A DNA stretch of 64,000 bases from Paenibacillus ihumii (GTDB taxonomy: Bacteria > Bacillota > Bacilli > Paenibacillales > Paenibacillaceae): the NCBI RefSeq assembly GCF_001403875.1, contig NZ_LN884297.1, forward strand, positions 465,906-529,905, in the 5' to 3' direction. The first letter of the stretch is position 1, and each line of letters starts with the position of its first letter. The translations under genes and the position numbers were made by a program. Under the pieces are notes generated by a model that saw nothing but the letters and a program-made list of their open reading frames with translations, did no database searches and was not told where the DNA came from. This document shows positions 1 through 9,002 of this stretch, one piece after another.

Positions 1-2
1 GT

Positions 3-767
3 GTCGTGCATACCCTCGCTTCCGTCGTTTCCCCGGCAGCCGGCGCATTTCTGGTCGCCCAAAGCGGCTACTCCATGACCTTTCAATCCCTGGGCTGGCT
101 GCTGATCGTCACCGGGGTTATTGCGATATTCATGATCCATGAGCCTCGCCAGAACGGTATTCAGCTGCAGGGAATCGCCAGTACGAACGAGCGCGCACCG
201 GGGGTATTCCGGGTAATTCCCCTGAGGTACTTCCTGCTGCCCTTTGCGGTATCCTGCTCGCAGGGGATATTGTTCTTCGAGCTCCCGCTGCAGCTGGGCG
301 GTACGGAGGGCATTATGCATACAGGGATCAGCTTTTCGATTATAAGCCTGGGTGCATTGGTTACCTTGTCAATGCTGTTTCTAAGTCATTATTCACCTTA
401 CTTGCGAACCCATCTGGGGACATTGGGAATCGCCCTGTCCTTCTTCTCCCTCGCCGCCCTGGATGCCGTTCCGCTGGCCGTGTCGCTGTTTGCGCTCGGC
501 ATTGCCAAAGGCGTGGTATATCCCGCCATGTCCTCCCTATTCATCGACCTGAGCGGCGGAGAACGCCTCGGCACCGTCTTCTCCCTGCAATCGATCGCCA
601 TGTCGGTCGGTTCCTTCATAGGACCCATTGCCGCAGGGGCCATCCATGGCTCGTACTCTCCCTATTTTGCCGCTTTCCTGCTCCTGATGAGCGTGCTCAT
701 CGCCGTACCGCCCGTGCGCAAAAAAGGACTGAGCCTGCCTCCCCTGACAACGAACCAAATTCATTAA
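3..767 (+). CDS. MFS transporter, C-terminal part (5' truncated by window edge)
   Basis: This is the C-terminal half, about 254 residues, of a major facilitator superfamily permease. The reading frame is open to the left edge, so the true start lies outside the window. Several hydrophobic helices alternate with short charged loops, and a cytoplasmic loop ending in MIHEPRQNG separates the two helix bundles, as in 12-helix MFS drug or sugar exporters. Substrate cannot be told from this fragment. The gene ends at a TAA before the next unit, with no strong terminator seen. Confidence 0.8.
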   Translation, partial: VVHTLASVVSPAAGAFLVAQSGYSMTFQSLGWLLIVTGVIAIFMIHEPRQNGIQLQGIASTNERAPGVFRVIPLRYFLLPFAVSCSQGILFFELPLQLGGTEGIMHTGISFSIISLGALVTLSMLFLSHYSPYLRTHLGTLGIALSFFSLAALDAVPLAVSLFALGIAKGVVYPAMSSLFIDLSGGERLGTVFSLQSIAMSVGSFIGPIAAGAIHGSYSPYFAAFLLLMSVLIAVPPVRKKGLSLPPLTTNQIH

Positions 768-905
768 TCTAGGAGCCGGGCCATGCCGCCGGCGTTTTAC
801 CTGCGCTTCTTTTTCCGCCTTTAGGCTGCTGCACAGGGCAATAGTAATGCAGGCACATAGTATAATGTGTAGTCACCTACCAATGCGGAAAGTGAGGTGA
901 AAGAA

Positions 906-1031
906 ATGGGCCACATCGATCCTTGTTGCAAACCTGGACCGGTCGCGCCAGGCGGATTCTGGACATCCACAGGAACAATCCTCGTATTGTACATTCTACT
1001 GGTGATCATTCTCCGCGCTCCTCTGTACTAA
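906..1031 (+). CDS. YjcZ-like small spore membrane peptide (41 aa)
   Basis: The ATG follows a clear ribosome binding site (GAGGTGAAAGAA). The 41-residue product has a Cys/Pro/Gly-rich N-terminus (MGHIDPCCKPGPVAPGG) and one hydrophobic helix (TILVLYILLVIIL) ending in RAPLY. This layout matches the YjcZ-like sporulation peptides of Bacillaceae and Paenibacillaceae, which are made in the mother cell or forespore and sit in a membrane or the coat. The family call rests on layout and hydrophobic-tail resemblance only. A terminator follows directly, so it is probably monocistronic. Confidence 0.65.
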   Translation: MGHIDPCCKPGPVAPGGFWTSTGTILVLYILLVIILRAPLY

Positions 1032-1054
1032 TATCATCCATGCTTTGCCTATAG

Positions 1055-1085
1055 CGGTCTGCCGGCGGCAGGCCGTTTGCTTTTG
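1055..1085 (+). terminator. intrinsic terminator after the YjcZ-like gene
   Basis: A GC-rich hairpin (CGGTCTGCC, loop, GGCAGGCCG) is followed by TTTGCTTTT, about 25 nt after the stop codon of the small peptide gene. Confidence 0.7.
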
Positions 1086-1165
1086 GCGTTTTGCATGAAC
1101 GGCGGCCGCGGTATACACTAGAGAAGACAGACTAATTCGATAACGGCCAGCCTGAGGTGATTGAT

Positions 1166-1513
1166 TTGCCGATTTACATCATCGTTGAAGGAAAAAATGA
1201 CCGCAGCAAGCTCCGTCCTCTGCTGAGCGAGGAAATTTCGATCCTGTGCACCTTCGGCACGCTGAATTCCGCGAAGCTGGAAGCGCTGCGCAAGCAAGTG
1301 AAAGATGACGAAGTATTCTTATTCTTGGACAATGATTCCTCCGGCAAGCGAATCCGCGGCGTGCTTCGCGACGCTTTCCCGGACGCCGTCCAGATCTATA
1401 CCAGGCGAGGCTACGCCGGGGTAGAGGGGACACCGGAAGAATACCTTATCGCACAATTAGAAAAAGCCGGGCTGGAGGATTACATCAACTATCCCCCGCC
1501 CAGCTTCATTTAA
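1166..1513 (+). CDS. small Toprim-domain protein
   Basis: A 115-residue protein made almost wholly of a Toprim fold. It has the N-terminal acidic motif IIVEGKNDR and the central FLFLDNDSSGKRI, corresponding to the conserved Glu and DxD metal-binding residues of primase/topoisomerase/RNase M5 domains. I chose TTG at 1166, six bases after GAGGTG; the upstream GTG at 1157 lies inside that ribosome binding site. It is a stand-alone Toprim protein like Bacillus YusF; a nuclease or primase-like role is only inferred. The gene converges on sco, with 7 bp between stop codons. Confidence 0.75.
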   Translation: MPIYIIVEGKNDRSKLRPLLSEEISILCTFGTLNSAKLEALRKQVKDDEVFLFLDNDSSGKRIRGVLRDAFPDAVQIYTRRGYAGVEGTPEEYLIAQLEKAGLEDYINYPPPSFI

Positions 1514-1520
1514 AAGCTTC

Positions 1521-2120
1521 CTATTCCTTCACCAGCCCGGCTACAACATCCGTAATCTCCTCCGCACTTGCCTCGGGACGGAACATCTGCCGAATGTTTC
1601 CCTCGCGGTCGACGAGCCCGATCAGGTCCATATGAACAAAGTTCCCCTCCTTGTCCTGGTTCACCAGGATTTTGAAGGAATTCATCGCCAAATCGATGAC
1701 CTGCTTCTGATCTCCCCGCAGGAAATACCAACCGGAATAATCCGCTTTGAATTTATCGCCGAACTCCTTAAGCCTCTCCCTCGTATCTCTCTCCGGATCG
1801 AAGGTAATCGACACAATCGTCGCATCCTTGCCGAATATCCCCTTCTCCTTCAGCCCGTCTTGAACCTGAGAGAGCCTTAGCGTAGTGACCGGACACACGT
1901 CCGGGCAATGGGAGAAGAAGAAATAGAACAGCCTGACCTTCCCGTTCGTATCCTTCAATGCTACGTTGCTGCCATCCACGTTCTCCAGCGAGAACGGCGC
2001 TACCGTCCCGATGACCGGAAGCTTCGGTCTCGAGAAGGAGCCCCAGAGCAAATATACCGCAAGCCCTACGCATATGGCCAGCATGATCCACGTCCATTTA
2101 TACTTCTTCAACAGAGTCAT
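1521..2120 (-). CDS. SCO1/SenC family copper chaperone for cytochrome c oxidase
   Basis: A 199-residue thioredoxin-fold protein anchored by one N-terminal helix (WTWIMLAICVGLAVYLL) with the soluble domain outside. The copper-binding motif HCPDVCP is intact near residue 90, and the distal histidine lies in VHMDLIG. SCO proteins deliver copper to the CuA centre of cytochrome c oxidase subunit II. The start has a good site (GGAGGactgca). It lies 34 bp after ctaB on the same strand, so heme O synthesis and CuA assembly are probably co-transcribed. It corresponds to Bacillus BsSco (YpmQ). Confidence 0.9.
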   Translation of the reverse strand: MTLLKKYKWTWIMLAICVGLAVYLLWGSFSRPKLPVIGTVAPFSLENVDGSNVALKDTNGKVRLFYFFFSHCPDVCPVTTLRLSQVQDGLKEKGIFGKDATIVSITFDPERDTRERLKEFGDKFKADYSGWYFLRGDQKQVIDLAMNSFKILVNQDKEGNFVHMDLIGLVDREGNIRQMFRPEASAEEITDVVAGLVKE

Positions 2121-2154
2121 TGCAGTCCTCCAACATCAGCTTCTATCCCGCCGA

Positions 2155-3093
2155 TTACATACGTACTGTATCGAGAATCATGACAATCAAGCTGATCGTC
2201 AAATAATTCACGGAGAAAATAAACACTTTCTTGGCCCAGGCATCATCATTCTGTGAGCGGATGCCCTTGAGTGCCATGTACAGCCAAATAACGGACAATG
2301 CCTCGCCGAGAATCAGGAACCATATCCCGGTATAGCCATAAACGTACATTAATACAGGTATGGGGAGCAGCAGCACTAGATAAGGAATCATCTGCAGCTT
2401 TGTTCTCGGAATGCCTTTAACAACAGGCAGCAGCGGATAGCCCGCAGCCCGGTATTCCTCGACGCGGCGAATGCCTAGCGCCCAGAAATGCGGCGGCTGC
2501 CACAAGAACAAGAGAGCGAACAGCAGCCATGCTCCCAGATCCACCTTCCCCGTTACAGCGACATACCCGATGACAGGCGGCATCGCGCCTGAAATTGCTC
2601 CGACCGAGGTGCTCCAGGTTGACGTGCGCTTGAGCCATAATGTGTAGACGACGACGTACACGAACATCCCTACTGCGCCGAACACTCCTGCCAGCAGGCC
2701 GGAGAAGCTGAATAAAACCGCCAATCCGATCACGCCGAGAACGATCGCGTACCACAGCACGACGCGCGGCGAGAGCTTGCCTGTAGGCAGAGCCCGCTGC
2801 TTCGTCCGTTCCATCTTCATGTCAAAGTCGCGGTCGAAGTAATTGTTGAACACACAAGATGAAGCCATTACAAGAATGGCTCCCAGTATCGTCCAAATTA
2901 ATTTCCCGTATTGCAAGTTCCATTGGGAAGCCAGCCAGAATCCGGCAAAAACCGCAATGACGTTAGAGCGGATAATGCCCGGCTTCGTCAAGGCTACGAA
3001 ATCTTTCCAAGTTGCCGTTTCTCCCGGAGGAGTTGGTCTCACGGACAACGCAGGGGAATCCGATGGAGCAGAATAGCCTAGTGGTTTTTCCAT
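2155..3093 (-). CDS. ctaB: protoheme IX farnesyltransferase (heme O synthase)
   Basis: A 312-residue UbiA-superfamily membrane prenyltransferase with about nine hydrophobic segments. The Asp-rich substrate motif NNYFDRDFDMKMERT lies near residue 85 and a second conserved loop, PHFWALGI, near residue 200. It attaches farnesyl to heme b, giving heme O for terminal oxidases. The N-terminal 30 residues are Pro/Ser-rich and not part of the domain. It is the first gene of a minus-strand pair with sco. Family identification is firm. Confidence 0.95.
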   Translation of the reverse strand: MEKPLGYSAPSDSPALSVRPTPPGETATWKDFVALTKPGIIRSNVIAVFAGFWLASQWNLQYGKLIWTILGAILVMASSCVFNNYFDRDFDMKMERTKQRALPTGKLSPRVVLWYAIVLGVIGLAVLFSFSGLLAGVFGAVGMFVYVVVYTLWLKRTSTWSTSVGAISGAMPPVIGYVAVTGKVDLGAWLLFALLFLWQPPHFWALGIRRVEEYRAAGYPLLPVVKGIPRTKLQMIPYLVLLLPIPVLMYVYGYTGIWFLILGEALSVIWLYMALKGIRSQNDDAWAKKVFIFSVNYLTISLIVMILDTVRM

Positions 3094-3251
3094 GCGTTAT
3101 ATCTTCCTCCTATACTTATATATATGAACATCATCAATTAAATTCTAAGATGAATACCTTCTTGCTATAAACTTTATCATAACAAAACAATGAAGTCTCT
3201 GACAATCGTTACATAATGGTCAAGTTATTATGACAATTCCGTGACGTTAAG

Positions 3252-3282
3252 TAAAAAACCCGGATTTTTATCCGGGTTCTTC
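3252..3282 (-). terminator. intrinsic terminator of trpS
   Basis: On the minus strand AACCCGGAT, a short A-rich loop and ATCCGGGTT are followed by a T-tract (TTTTTTAC), about 30 bp after the trpS stop. Confidence 0.85.
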
Positions 3283-3310
3283 TACTGTTCAATCCCTTGT
3301 TTAGCTTTTT

Positions 3311-4294
3311 CTATTTCGTGATAAATCCCATCATCCGCTGAACGTCAGACAGCGTCTGCTCCGCCATTTCAGAAGCTCTCTCAGCGCCTTGCGCCAAAAT
3401 ATCGAAAATTTCGCCGGACTCCCGGATTTCGCGGTATCGCTGCTGAAGCGGCTCGATAGCTCCGACCACGACCTCGGCCAGATCCTTCTTGAAGGCGCCG
3501 TACAGCTTGCCCTCATAGAGCCGCTCCACCTCCGCAACTGGAATTTCCGCACACTGACTGTAAATGGTAATGAGATTGCTTACCTCCGGTTTGTTTACCG
3601 GATCGAATCTCACCTCGCTGCCCGAATCCGTCGTCGCACGGCTGATCTTCTTGCGGATATCGGCCGGGGGATCCAGGAGCGATATATAGCTTCCGGGATT
3701 CGGATTGCTCTTGCTCATTTTCTTGGAGGCGTCATCCAGTGACATGATGCGGGCCCCTACTTCCGGAATATATGGCTCAGGAATAGTGAAATATTCCCCG
3801 TATCTGCTGTTGAAGCGTCCGGCCAAATCGCGGGTCAGCTCCAGATGCTGCTTCTGATCGTCGCCTACCGGCACCAGGTCTGCATTGTACACCAGAATAT
3901 CTGCTGCCATCAGCGAAGGATATACGAACAGCCCCGCGCCGACCGAGTCTTTGCCCGCCGATTTGTCCTTGAACTGGGTCATCCGCTCCAGCTCGCCCAT
4001 GGCCGTCAGCGTCGTCAGGATCCATCCAAGCTGCGCATGCTGTAGAACGTGAGACTGCATGTATACATTCGCCTTGGACGGATCGATGCCAGCCGCCACG
4101 AACAATGCCGCCACCTGCTCGGACTGCTCCCGCAAGGCGGCAGGATCCTGAGGGACTGTAATCGCATGAAGATCGACCACCATAAAGTTGCACATATGCT
4201 CATGCTGGAGCTTCACGAAATTTCTTAGCGCACCGATATAATTGCCCAAGGTCAATTTGCCGCTGGGCTGGATGCCGGAAAGTACTTTTTTCAT
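3311..4294 (-). CDS. trpS: tryptophanyl-tRNA synthetase
   Basis: A 327-residue class I synthetase of normal length. It has the HIGH-equivalent GNYIGA after SGIQPSGKLTLGN at the N-terminus and the KMSKS loop near residue 194. It charges tRNA-Trp in the cytoplasm. The ATG is preceded by AAGGAGGAAG. A canonical T-box leader with a UGG specifier lies directly upstream on the same strand, so expression should rise when uncharged tRNA-Trp accumulates. The gene is monocistronic, with its own terminator. Confidence 0.97.
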   Translation of the reverse strand: MKKVLSGIQPSGKLTLGNYIGALRNFVKLQHEHMCNFMVVDLHAITVPQDPAALREQSEQVAALFVAAGIDPSKANVYMQSHVLQHAQLGWILTTLTAMGELERMTQFKDKSAGKDSVGAGLFVYPSLMAADILVYNADLVPVGDDQKQHLELTRDLAGRFNSRYGEYFTIPEPYIPEVGARIMSLDDASKKMSKSNPNPGSYISLLDPPADIRKKISRATTDSGSEVRFDPVNKPEVSNLITIYSQCAEIPVAEVERLYEGKLYGAFKKDLAEVVVGAIEPLQQRYREIRESGEIFDILAQGAERASEMAEQTLSDVQRMMGFITK

Positions 4295-4414
4295 TAATAA
4301 TCTTCCTCCTTATCTTTCTATAAAAGAACCGCCTCTATGCGGCCTTTTGTCCGGTAACAAATGCTGTTGCCTGCTCAAATGCTGCTGCCTGCTCATGATA
4401 AACGCGATAAACGC

Positions 4415-4695
4415 AAAAAAGCCCACGCCCGAAAGGGACGTGAGACCGTGGTGCCACCCTTATTCATCAAGCCCTGATAGCGGCATTCCTCCGCTGAAAC
4501 AACATAGGTCTTGACCTTAAACAGCTCCGTAACGTGGGGCAGGCCGGCCGGCTTAATGGGACAAATCAAAGATCTGTCTGTTACGCTCGGCGCTCCAGGG
4601 TCCATTCGGCCAAAGCAACTCCGCCGGTTCACATCAACCACCGGCTTTCTGCAGAGGAAGTCCGCTTTGCTTACTTATCCCTGTCATCGCGTTCA
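4415..4695 (-). promoter_or_regulatory. T-box leader (tRNA-Trp sensing) with terminator
   Basis: Read on the minus strand, this leader carries stem I with the AGTA element, the distal loop segment GCCGGTGGTTGATGTGAACC, and a specifier context GAA-TGG-A in which TGG (4602-4604) is the Trp codon. The T-box proper, AGGGTGGCACCACGG, is at 4446-4460. The terminator hairpin CACGTCCC/GGGCGTGGG followed by TTTTTT is at 4415-4443. Uncharged tRNA-Trp would pair through its anticodon and CCA end and stabilise the antiterminator. Confidence 0.95.
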
Positions 4696-4831
4696 ATTTG
4701 TTAAATTTATTAGTCCAATCATACTCGGCAGGCGGCGGCAATGTCAACTTCCGTTTTTCGTCCTCAGAAAAAAGTGTTATGATAGGGCTAGCTGTTCGAA
4801 TTCGATTATTTGTGGGAAAAGGAGCATCGAT

Positions 4832-5806
4832 ATGAAAAAAGTGACCAAAGGGCAATGGAACGGTTACGATACCTATACGTTACATAGCCGCGAGCTTGAT
4901 GTCACGCTGCTGCCCCGCCTTGGCAACAATGTCATCAGCATTCGGGACCACATCCAGCAACGCGATGTACTTCGCTGCCCAGACGAAAGTGAACTCGATT
5001 TCTATTTGCAGAAGCCGTATCATTTCGGTATCCCTCTGCTGATTCCGCCCGGACGCATCCGCAGAGGGCAATTCACTTATGCTGGTCAGGATTATCAGTT
5101 TGACCGCAATACGGCCAATGACAATCATATTCACGGCCTTCACCGCACCCAAGCATGGCGCGTAAGCGACATTGAGGAAGACGATGAGGGCTGCACGATT
5201 ACAACGGAATTCGTAACCTCGGATGATCCGGACTGGATACGCCAGTTCCCGGTTCCCCTCAAGCTTGAAATGACCCTCCGTCTTCAGGGAGCAAGGCTTG
5301 AGCAGACGTTCAGAATTAGCCATTTGGGCGATCGCCCCGCTCCTTTCGGCCTCGGCCTGCACACCTGGTTCCTGCTAGACGGACAGCCTGATAAGTGGAC
5401 GATTACGCTGCCGGTTGCCGGGACATACGGCTTGGATGAAGAGCTGATCACGACGGGAGAAATCATGCCGCTGGACGGCCTGGAGCAGCTGAACCGAGGT
5501 ATGAAGCTGCAGGGAACGAACTTCGATACGATGTTCCACATCGGTGACAATCCCGTACAAGCAACATTGATGCATGATCAAGGATATGGCCTCGTCTACT
5601 CCGCTGATCCCGCTTATTTCAAGCATTGGGTGCTGTATACGAAGGGAGAAGCCGATCAGTTTCTTTGCATTGAGCCTTACACCTGGCTTCCGAACGCCCC
5701 TAACTCGGGATTGCCGAACGAAGTAACGGGACTTATCGAGCTTCAGCCCGAGCAGACTCTTGAGCTCCAACTGCAGCTGGAAATGATCTATCCCGACGCT
5801 ACCTGA
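4832..5806 (+). CDS. aldose 1-epimerase family protein
   Basis: A 324-residue beta-sandwich protein of the galactose mutarotase superfamily. Conserved features include a histidine in NDNHIHGLHRT near residue 105, the GLGLHTWF segment near residue 175 and CIEPYTWLPNAP near the C-terminus, which carries the usual general-base Glu. The start is the ATG after GGAAAAGGAGC; the frame stays open further upstream into the T-box region, but that part is not coding. The likely role is interconversion of sugar anomers. It is monocistronic, between the trpS leader and an intrinsic terminator. Confidence 0.85.
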   Translation: MKKVTKGQWNGYDTYTLHSRELDVTLLPRLGNNVISIRDHIQQRDVLRCPDESELDFYLQKPYHFGIPLLIPPGRIRRGQFTYAGQDYQFDRNTANDNHIHGLHRTQAWRVSDIEEDDEGCTITTEFVTSDDPDWIRQFPVPLKLEMTLRLQGARLEQTFRISHLGDRPAPFGLGLHTWFLLDGQPDKWTITLPVAGTYGLDEELITTGEIMPLDGLEQLNRGMKLQGTNFDTMFHIGDNPVQATLMHDQGYGLVYSADPAYFKHWVLYTKGEADQFLCIEPYTWLPNAPNSGLPNEVTGLIELQPEQTLELQLQLEMIYPDAT

Positions 5807-5844
5807 GCCAACTCAGCGATGATCAACACCTATAGAAATCAAAG

Positions 5845-5877
5845 AAAGCAATTCTCTGTGGAGGATTGCTTTTTTTT
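5845..5877 (+). terminator. intrinsic terminator of the epimerase gene
   Basis: AAAGCAATTC and GGATTGCTTT form a hairpin followed by a run of T residues. Confidence 0.85.
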
Positions 5878-5920
5878 GCTGCGTTGCAAATATTACCAAT
5901 GATATAGAAAGAATTAAGAC

Positions 5921-5950
5921 TGCATATTTTCGCCCGTGAAATCCATACTA
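5921..5950 (+). promoter_or_regulatory. sigma-G-type promoter of the SASP gene
   Basis: TGCATA at 5921-5926 and CATACTA at 5944-5950 are separated by 17 bp. The -10 fits the sigma-G/F consensus CATWHTA, and the position, about 30 bp before a SASP start codon, fits forespore expression. Confidence 0.6.
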
Positions 5951-5979
5951 AATTCACAAAGGCAAAGGAGGTGACAAAC

Positions 5980-6195
5980 ATGGCCAACCGTTCCAACAAC
6001 CTTGTCGTTCCTCAAGCGAACGCTGCATTGCAGCAGCTGAAATTCGAAGCTGCACAAGAACTAGGCGTTCAAATCCCACAAGATGGTTACTACGGTAACT
6101 ACACTTCCCGCGAGACCGGTTCTCTGGGAGGGTATATCACCAAACGTCTGGTTCAAATCGCAGAGCAGCAATTGTCGGGTCGTTCTAACCAGTAA
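5980..6195 (+). CDS. alpha/beta-type small acid-soluble spore protein
   Basis: A 71-residue spore DNA-binding protein. It carries the germination protease site KFEAAQELG and the conserved C-terminal block [16 protein letters not shown] typical of the SspA-D type. These proteins saturate forespore DNA, push it to A-form and protect it from UV and heat; GPR degrades them at germination. The ATG lies 6 bp after AAAGGAGGTG. It has its own sigma-G-like promoter and a strong terminator. Confidence 0.96.
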   Translation: MANRSNNLVVPQANAALQQLKFEAAQELGVQIPQDGYYGNYTSRETGSLGGYITKRLVQIAEQQLSGRSNQ

Positions 6196-6217
6196 TCTGC
6201 GTCTCACCTATAAGAAG

Positions 6218-6252
6218 GCAGGCGGTCTGCATTAGCAGGTCGCCTGCTTTTT
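6218..6252 (+). terminator. intrinsic terminator of the SASP gene
   Basis: GCAGGCGGTCTGC, loop ATTA, GCAGGTCGCCTGC, then TTTTT. Confidence 0.88.
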
Positions 6253-6312
6253 GCTCATAGGCGCGCTCACTGCAGCAGCCTGGTTCTAAACGGTCCTTAA
6301 TTCTCCGTGCCT

Positions 6313-6723
6313 TTATGAAATATCGTGATATGTACTCGCCGCATCCTTTCTCGGATAACGCTGTATCATCAAGTTTGCCATATTATAATTGGACTCTAGA
6401 ATAGCATCTACAATGATCGTCTCCTGCCGCAACGCGAACTCGTAGCTAATTTCGCCGTGTGTCCAGTACCGCTTGAATTTCAAGGCTTCGATAGCCATCG
6501 CCTTAAATGATTTCAGCTGCTGGCTTGTTAATCCTCTATCCTCCTCAGACAATTGTCCGTTGCGACCTGCGATCGGATTATGGCGGATACCGAATTTCCC
6601 GATGGCATTGTTCCGGATTTGAATAAATACGGTTCCCGAGGTCATCCCTGATAGTTCTGCTTCAAGCTCCTTGAATACCATGTCAACCTGCCTGGCAAGT
6701 GAAAGCTGGTCCGTCTTCAGCAT
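6313..6723 (-). CDS. conserved hypothetical protein
   Basis: A 136-residue soluble protein that I do not recognise. The N-terminal half is helical (LARQVDMVFKELEAEL); the middle contains FIQIRNNAIGKFGIRHNPI, and the end has ILESNYNMANLMIQRYPRK. No signal peptide, membrane helix or metal motif is visible. I prefer ATG 6723, which sits after GGGAGGG; a GTG two codons upstream overlaps that site. It stands alone, with a long AT-rich region upstream. Function unknown. Confidence 0.6.
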   Translation of the reverse strand: MLKTDQLSLARQVDMVFKELEAELSGMTSGTVFIQIRNNAIGKFGIRHNPIAGRNGQLSEEDRGLTSQQLKSFKAMAIEALKFKRYWTHGEISYEFALRQETIIVDAILESNYNMANLMIQRYPRKDAASTYHDIS

Positions 6724-7199
6724 ATCCACCCTCCCTTCCCATATGATTCCCTATATAGGGCTTACGACTCATTATATTCCAATATCACCAACCAATCAAC
6801 AATATGAAACAAAAATGGTTATTTATTACTATATATATCATTTTTTCAACATTTTCTAATCAAATACTTCGCCAAAATATACATTTTTACGACAGTGTTT
6901 TTTCTTGATATTTCAAGGTTTTAGGGGGATTCCCGCCTCTTGCAGGCAAAGTCTCTTTCGCTTACTGAGACCCGAGGAGAAATCTTGTGAGCCTGGCCGG
7001 AGCAATGACATAATTTGCAAAAGGCCGTATTGCAAAGCAAAAAAACGAGCAGCGATATAGGCCTTTTTACCTATCAAAATAACAATATTGCACATCAGCT
7101 TCTGAATTTTCCGGCCTTATTTAAGAAAATACCAGCCCGCCATCTAAACAAATTCTAATAAAAAAACAGGGCTCCCCTTAAGGAAGCCCCGCTTATCTT
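6724..7199. other. gene-free AT-rich interval with hairpins
   Basis: About 475 bp hold no convincing coding frame. On the plus strand there is a small hairpin GTCTC...GAGAC near 6950 and a terminator-like stem, AAAGGCC...GGCCTTTTT, at 7019-7068, as if a short untranslated RNA ended there. The pepF terminator (7160-7191, minus) closes the interval. I could not match it to a riboswitch or known small RNA. Confidence 0.4.
7160..7191 (-). terminator. intrinsic terminator of pepF
   Basis: On the minus strand GGGGCTTCCTTAAGGGGAGCCC forms a hairpin followed by TGTTTTTTT, just after the pepF stop codon. Confidence 0.88.
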
Positions 7200-9002
7200 C
7201 TATTCCGTCAGCTTCAGGAACGTCTCGACATCAGCCACCGCTACAGCCATTGCTTCCCGCCAGAAGTCCGGCTGCGTCAAATCTACGCCGAGATGCTTGC
7301 TCGCAAGCTCCTCTACCGTCATTCTTCCCGTATCCTGCAGCAAGGCATCGTACTTGGCCGCGAAGCTCTCTCCCTCACGCTGCGCCCTTGCATACAACCC
7401 TGTGCTGAACATATACCCGAAGGTGTACGGGAAATTATAGAACGGCACATCGGTAATATAGAAATGCAGCTTGGACGCCCAGAAATGAGGGTGGTAGGAA
7501 GCCAGTGCCCCATGATACGCCTCGCGCTGCGCTTCCTCCATCAAGGCTGACAGCTCATCCGCGCTCAGCGCCCCCTCCCGTCTTCTCTCATAGAATCGCG
7601 TCTCGAACAGGAATCGAGCATGAATATTCATGAAAAAGCTGACGCTGCTTCCGATTTTATCCGCCAGCAGGCTCAGCTTCTGCTTATCGTCTGACGCATT
7701 TTTGACGAGCGCATCCGCCACAATCATTTCCGCGAATGTAGATGCCGTCTCCGCGACGTTCATCGCATAATCCTGATTAAATGCCGGAAGCTCGTCCATG
7801 AGGTGCTGGTGATAAGCATGCCCCAGCTCGTGCGCCAGCGTGGAGACGTTGGATACCGCTCCTCCGAACGTCATGAAGATGCGCGTCTGTCCGCTGACCG
7901 GAAGCGATGTGCAGAACCCCCCGGGCCGCTTGCCCGGCCGGTCCTCAGCTTCGATCCAACGCTTGTTGAACGCCTCAGCGGAGAATTCCGCCAGCTTCGG
8001 GCTGAAATTCCGGAACTGCTTCACGATCTCCTGCGCCCCGGCTTCATAGGAGATTTTACCGGCGGATTCTCCGAGCGGAGCATCAACGTCAGCCCAGGAC
8101 AGCTTCTCCAGCCCCATCAGCTTGGCCTTTCGATTCAAATAGGCCACAAACAACGGTTTATTCTCTTCGATGACCTGCCACATCATGTCCAGCGTTGCCC
8201 GGGACATCCGGTTAATTTCCAGAGGCTCCTTGAGGATGTCATTCCAGCCTCTCTTCTCGTACAGCTTAATGCGGAAGCCTGCCAGCCGGTTAAGCGTATC
8301 CGCGCAGTAGTCCGCGACGCTGCTCCAGGCCTGCTCCCAATTATTGAACGTCTCCTCCCGCACCGCGCGGCTGCTGTCCTCCAGCTTATTGGCGGCCTGG
8401 CCTACGGACAAGGACGTAAGCTTGCCGTCTCCATCCTTGAAAGGCACCGCCACTTTTGCCACGATGGTGTCGTAGTGCTGCCCCCAGCCGTGGTAGCCGT
8501 CGATCGCCAAATCGGAAGCCAGGCTCTCCAGCTCCGGAGCCAGCTTCTCACGGGCGGCAGCGCGCTTCTCGCTAAGCACGAATGATATCGGAGCGACCTC
8601 CTTGCGGAACATCCATTCCTCCCAGAGCTCATCCCCCGTATTCCGAAGCACATTTTGAAACAGAGTCATGACGTTCTCGTAAGCAGCACGGAGGGAGGTG
8701 ACTTTGCCTGACAGCTGCACCGCCTTCTTGTCGTGCTGGTTCTCTGCCGTCAAGCAGGCAACGAAGCTGTCCGCTTCCACGATTCTGCCTGCCGCGCTTT
8801 GAAGTCCGGCAATCAGCTGGTCAAGCCCTGCGGCCTCCTCCAGACTGCTTGGAGCACTGCACTTCTGCAATTCTTCATGTAAAGCCGTAATATCCGTCTG
8901 CAATTGCTGCAGGAAAGCCGCAAATTCCGAAGAAGAGGAGCCCCCGGCAAAAATGGAATCCAGCTCCCAGGTCTGCTGCACCGGATTTGTCAATTGTGCC
9001 AT
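7200..9002 (-). CDS. pepF: M3 family oligoendopeptidase F
   Basis: A 600-residue zinc oligopeptidase of normal family length. The catalytic HExxH is in TLAHELGHAYHQH near residue 390, with the downstream Glu of the M3 signature in NVAETASTFAEM. The enzyme cleaves short peptides in the cytoplasm. The frame is open to 9104, but ATG 9002 has a proper site (AAAGGATG) and matches the expected N-terminus MAQLTN. It is monocistronic and divergent from the YycC-like gene. Confidence 0.93.
   Translation of the reverse strand: MAQLTNPVQQTWELDSIFAGGSSSSEFAAFLQQLQTDITALHEELQKCSAPSSLEEAAGLDQLIAGLQSAAGRIVEADSFVACLTAENQHDKKAVQLSGKVTSLRAAYENVMTLFQNVLRNTGDELWEEWMFRKEVAPISFVLSEKRAAAREKLAPELESLASDLAIDGYHGWGQHYDTIVAKVAVPFKDGDGKLTSLSVGQAANKLEDSSRAVREETFNNWEQAWSSVADYCADTLNRLAGFRIKLYEKRGWNDILKEPLEINRMSRATLDMMWQVIEENKPLFVAYLNRKAKLMGLEKLSWADVDAPLGESAGKISYEAGAQEIVKQFRNFSPKLAEFSAEAFNKRWIEAEDRPGKRPGGFCTSLPVSGQTRIFMTFGGAVSNVSTLAHELGHAYHQHLMDELPAFNQDYAMNVAETASTFAEMIVADALVKNASDDKQKLSLLADKIGSSVSFFMNIHARFLFETRFYERRREGALSADELSALMEEAQREAYHGALASYHPHFWASKLHFYITDVPFYNFPYTFGYMFSTGLYARAQREGESFAAKYDALLQDTGRMTVEELASKHLGVDLTQPDFWREAMAVAVADVETFLKLTE

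Noticed and set aside
4393..4641. Minus-strand frame over the trpS leader
   Set aside because: The sequence is fully explained by the T-box RNA and its terminator.
6915..7070. Known riboswitch or 6S/tmRNA in the gap
   Set aside because: I compared it by eye with c-di-GMP, TPP, SAM, purine, tmRNA and RNase P patterns and found no consistent match.
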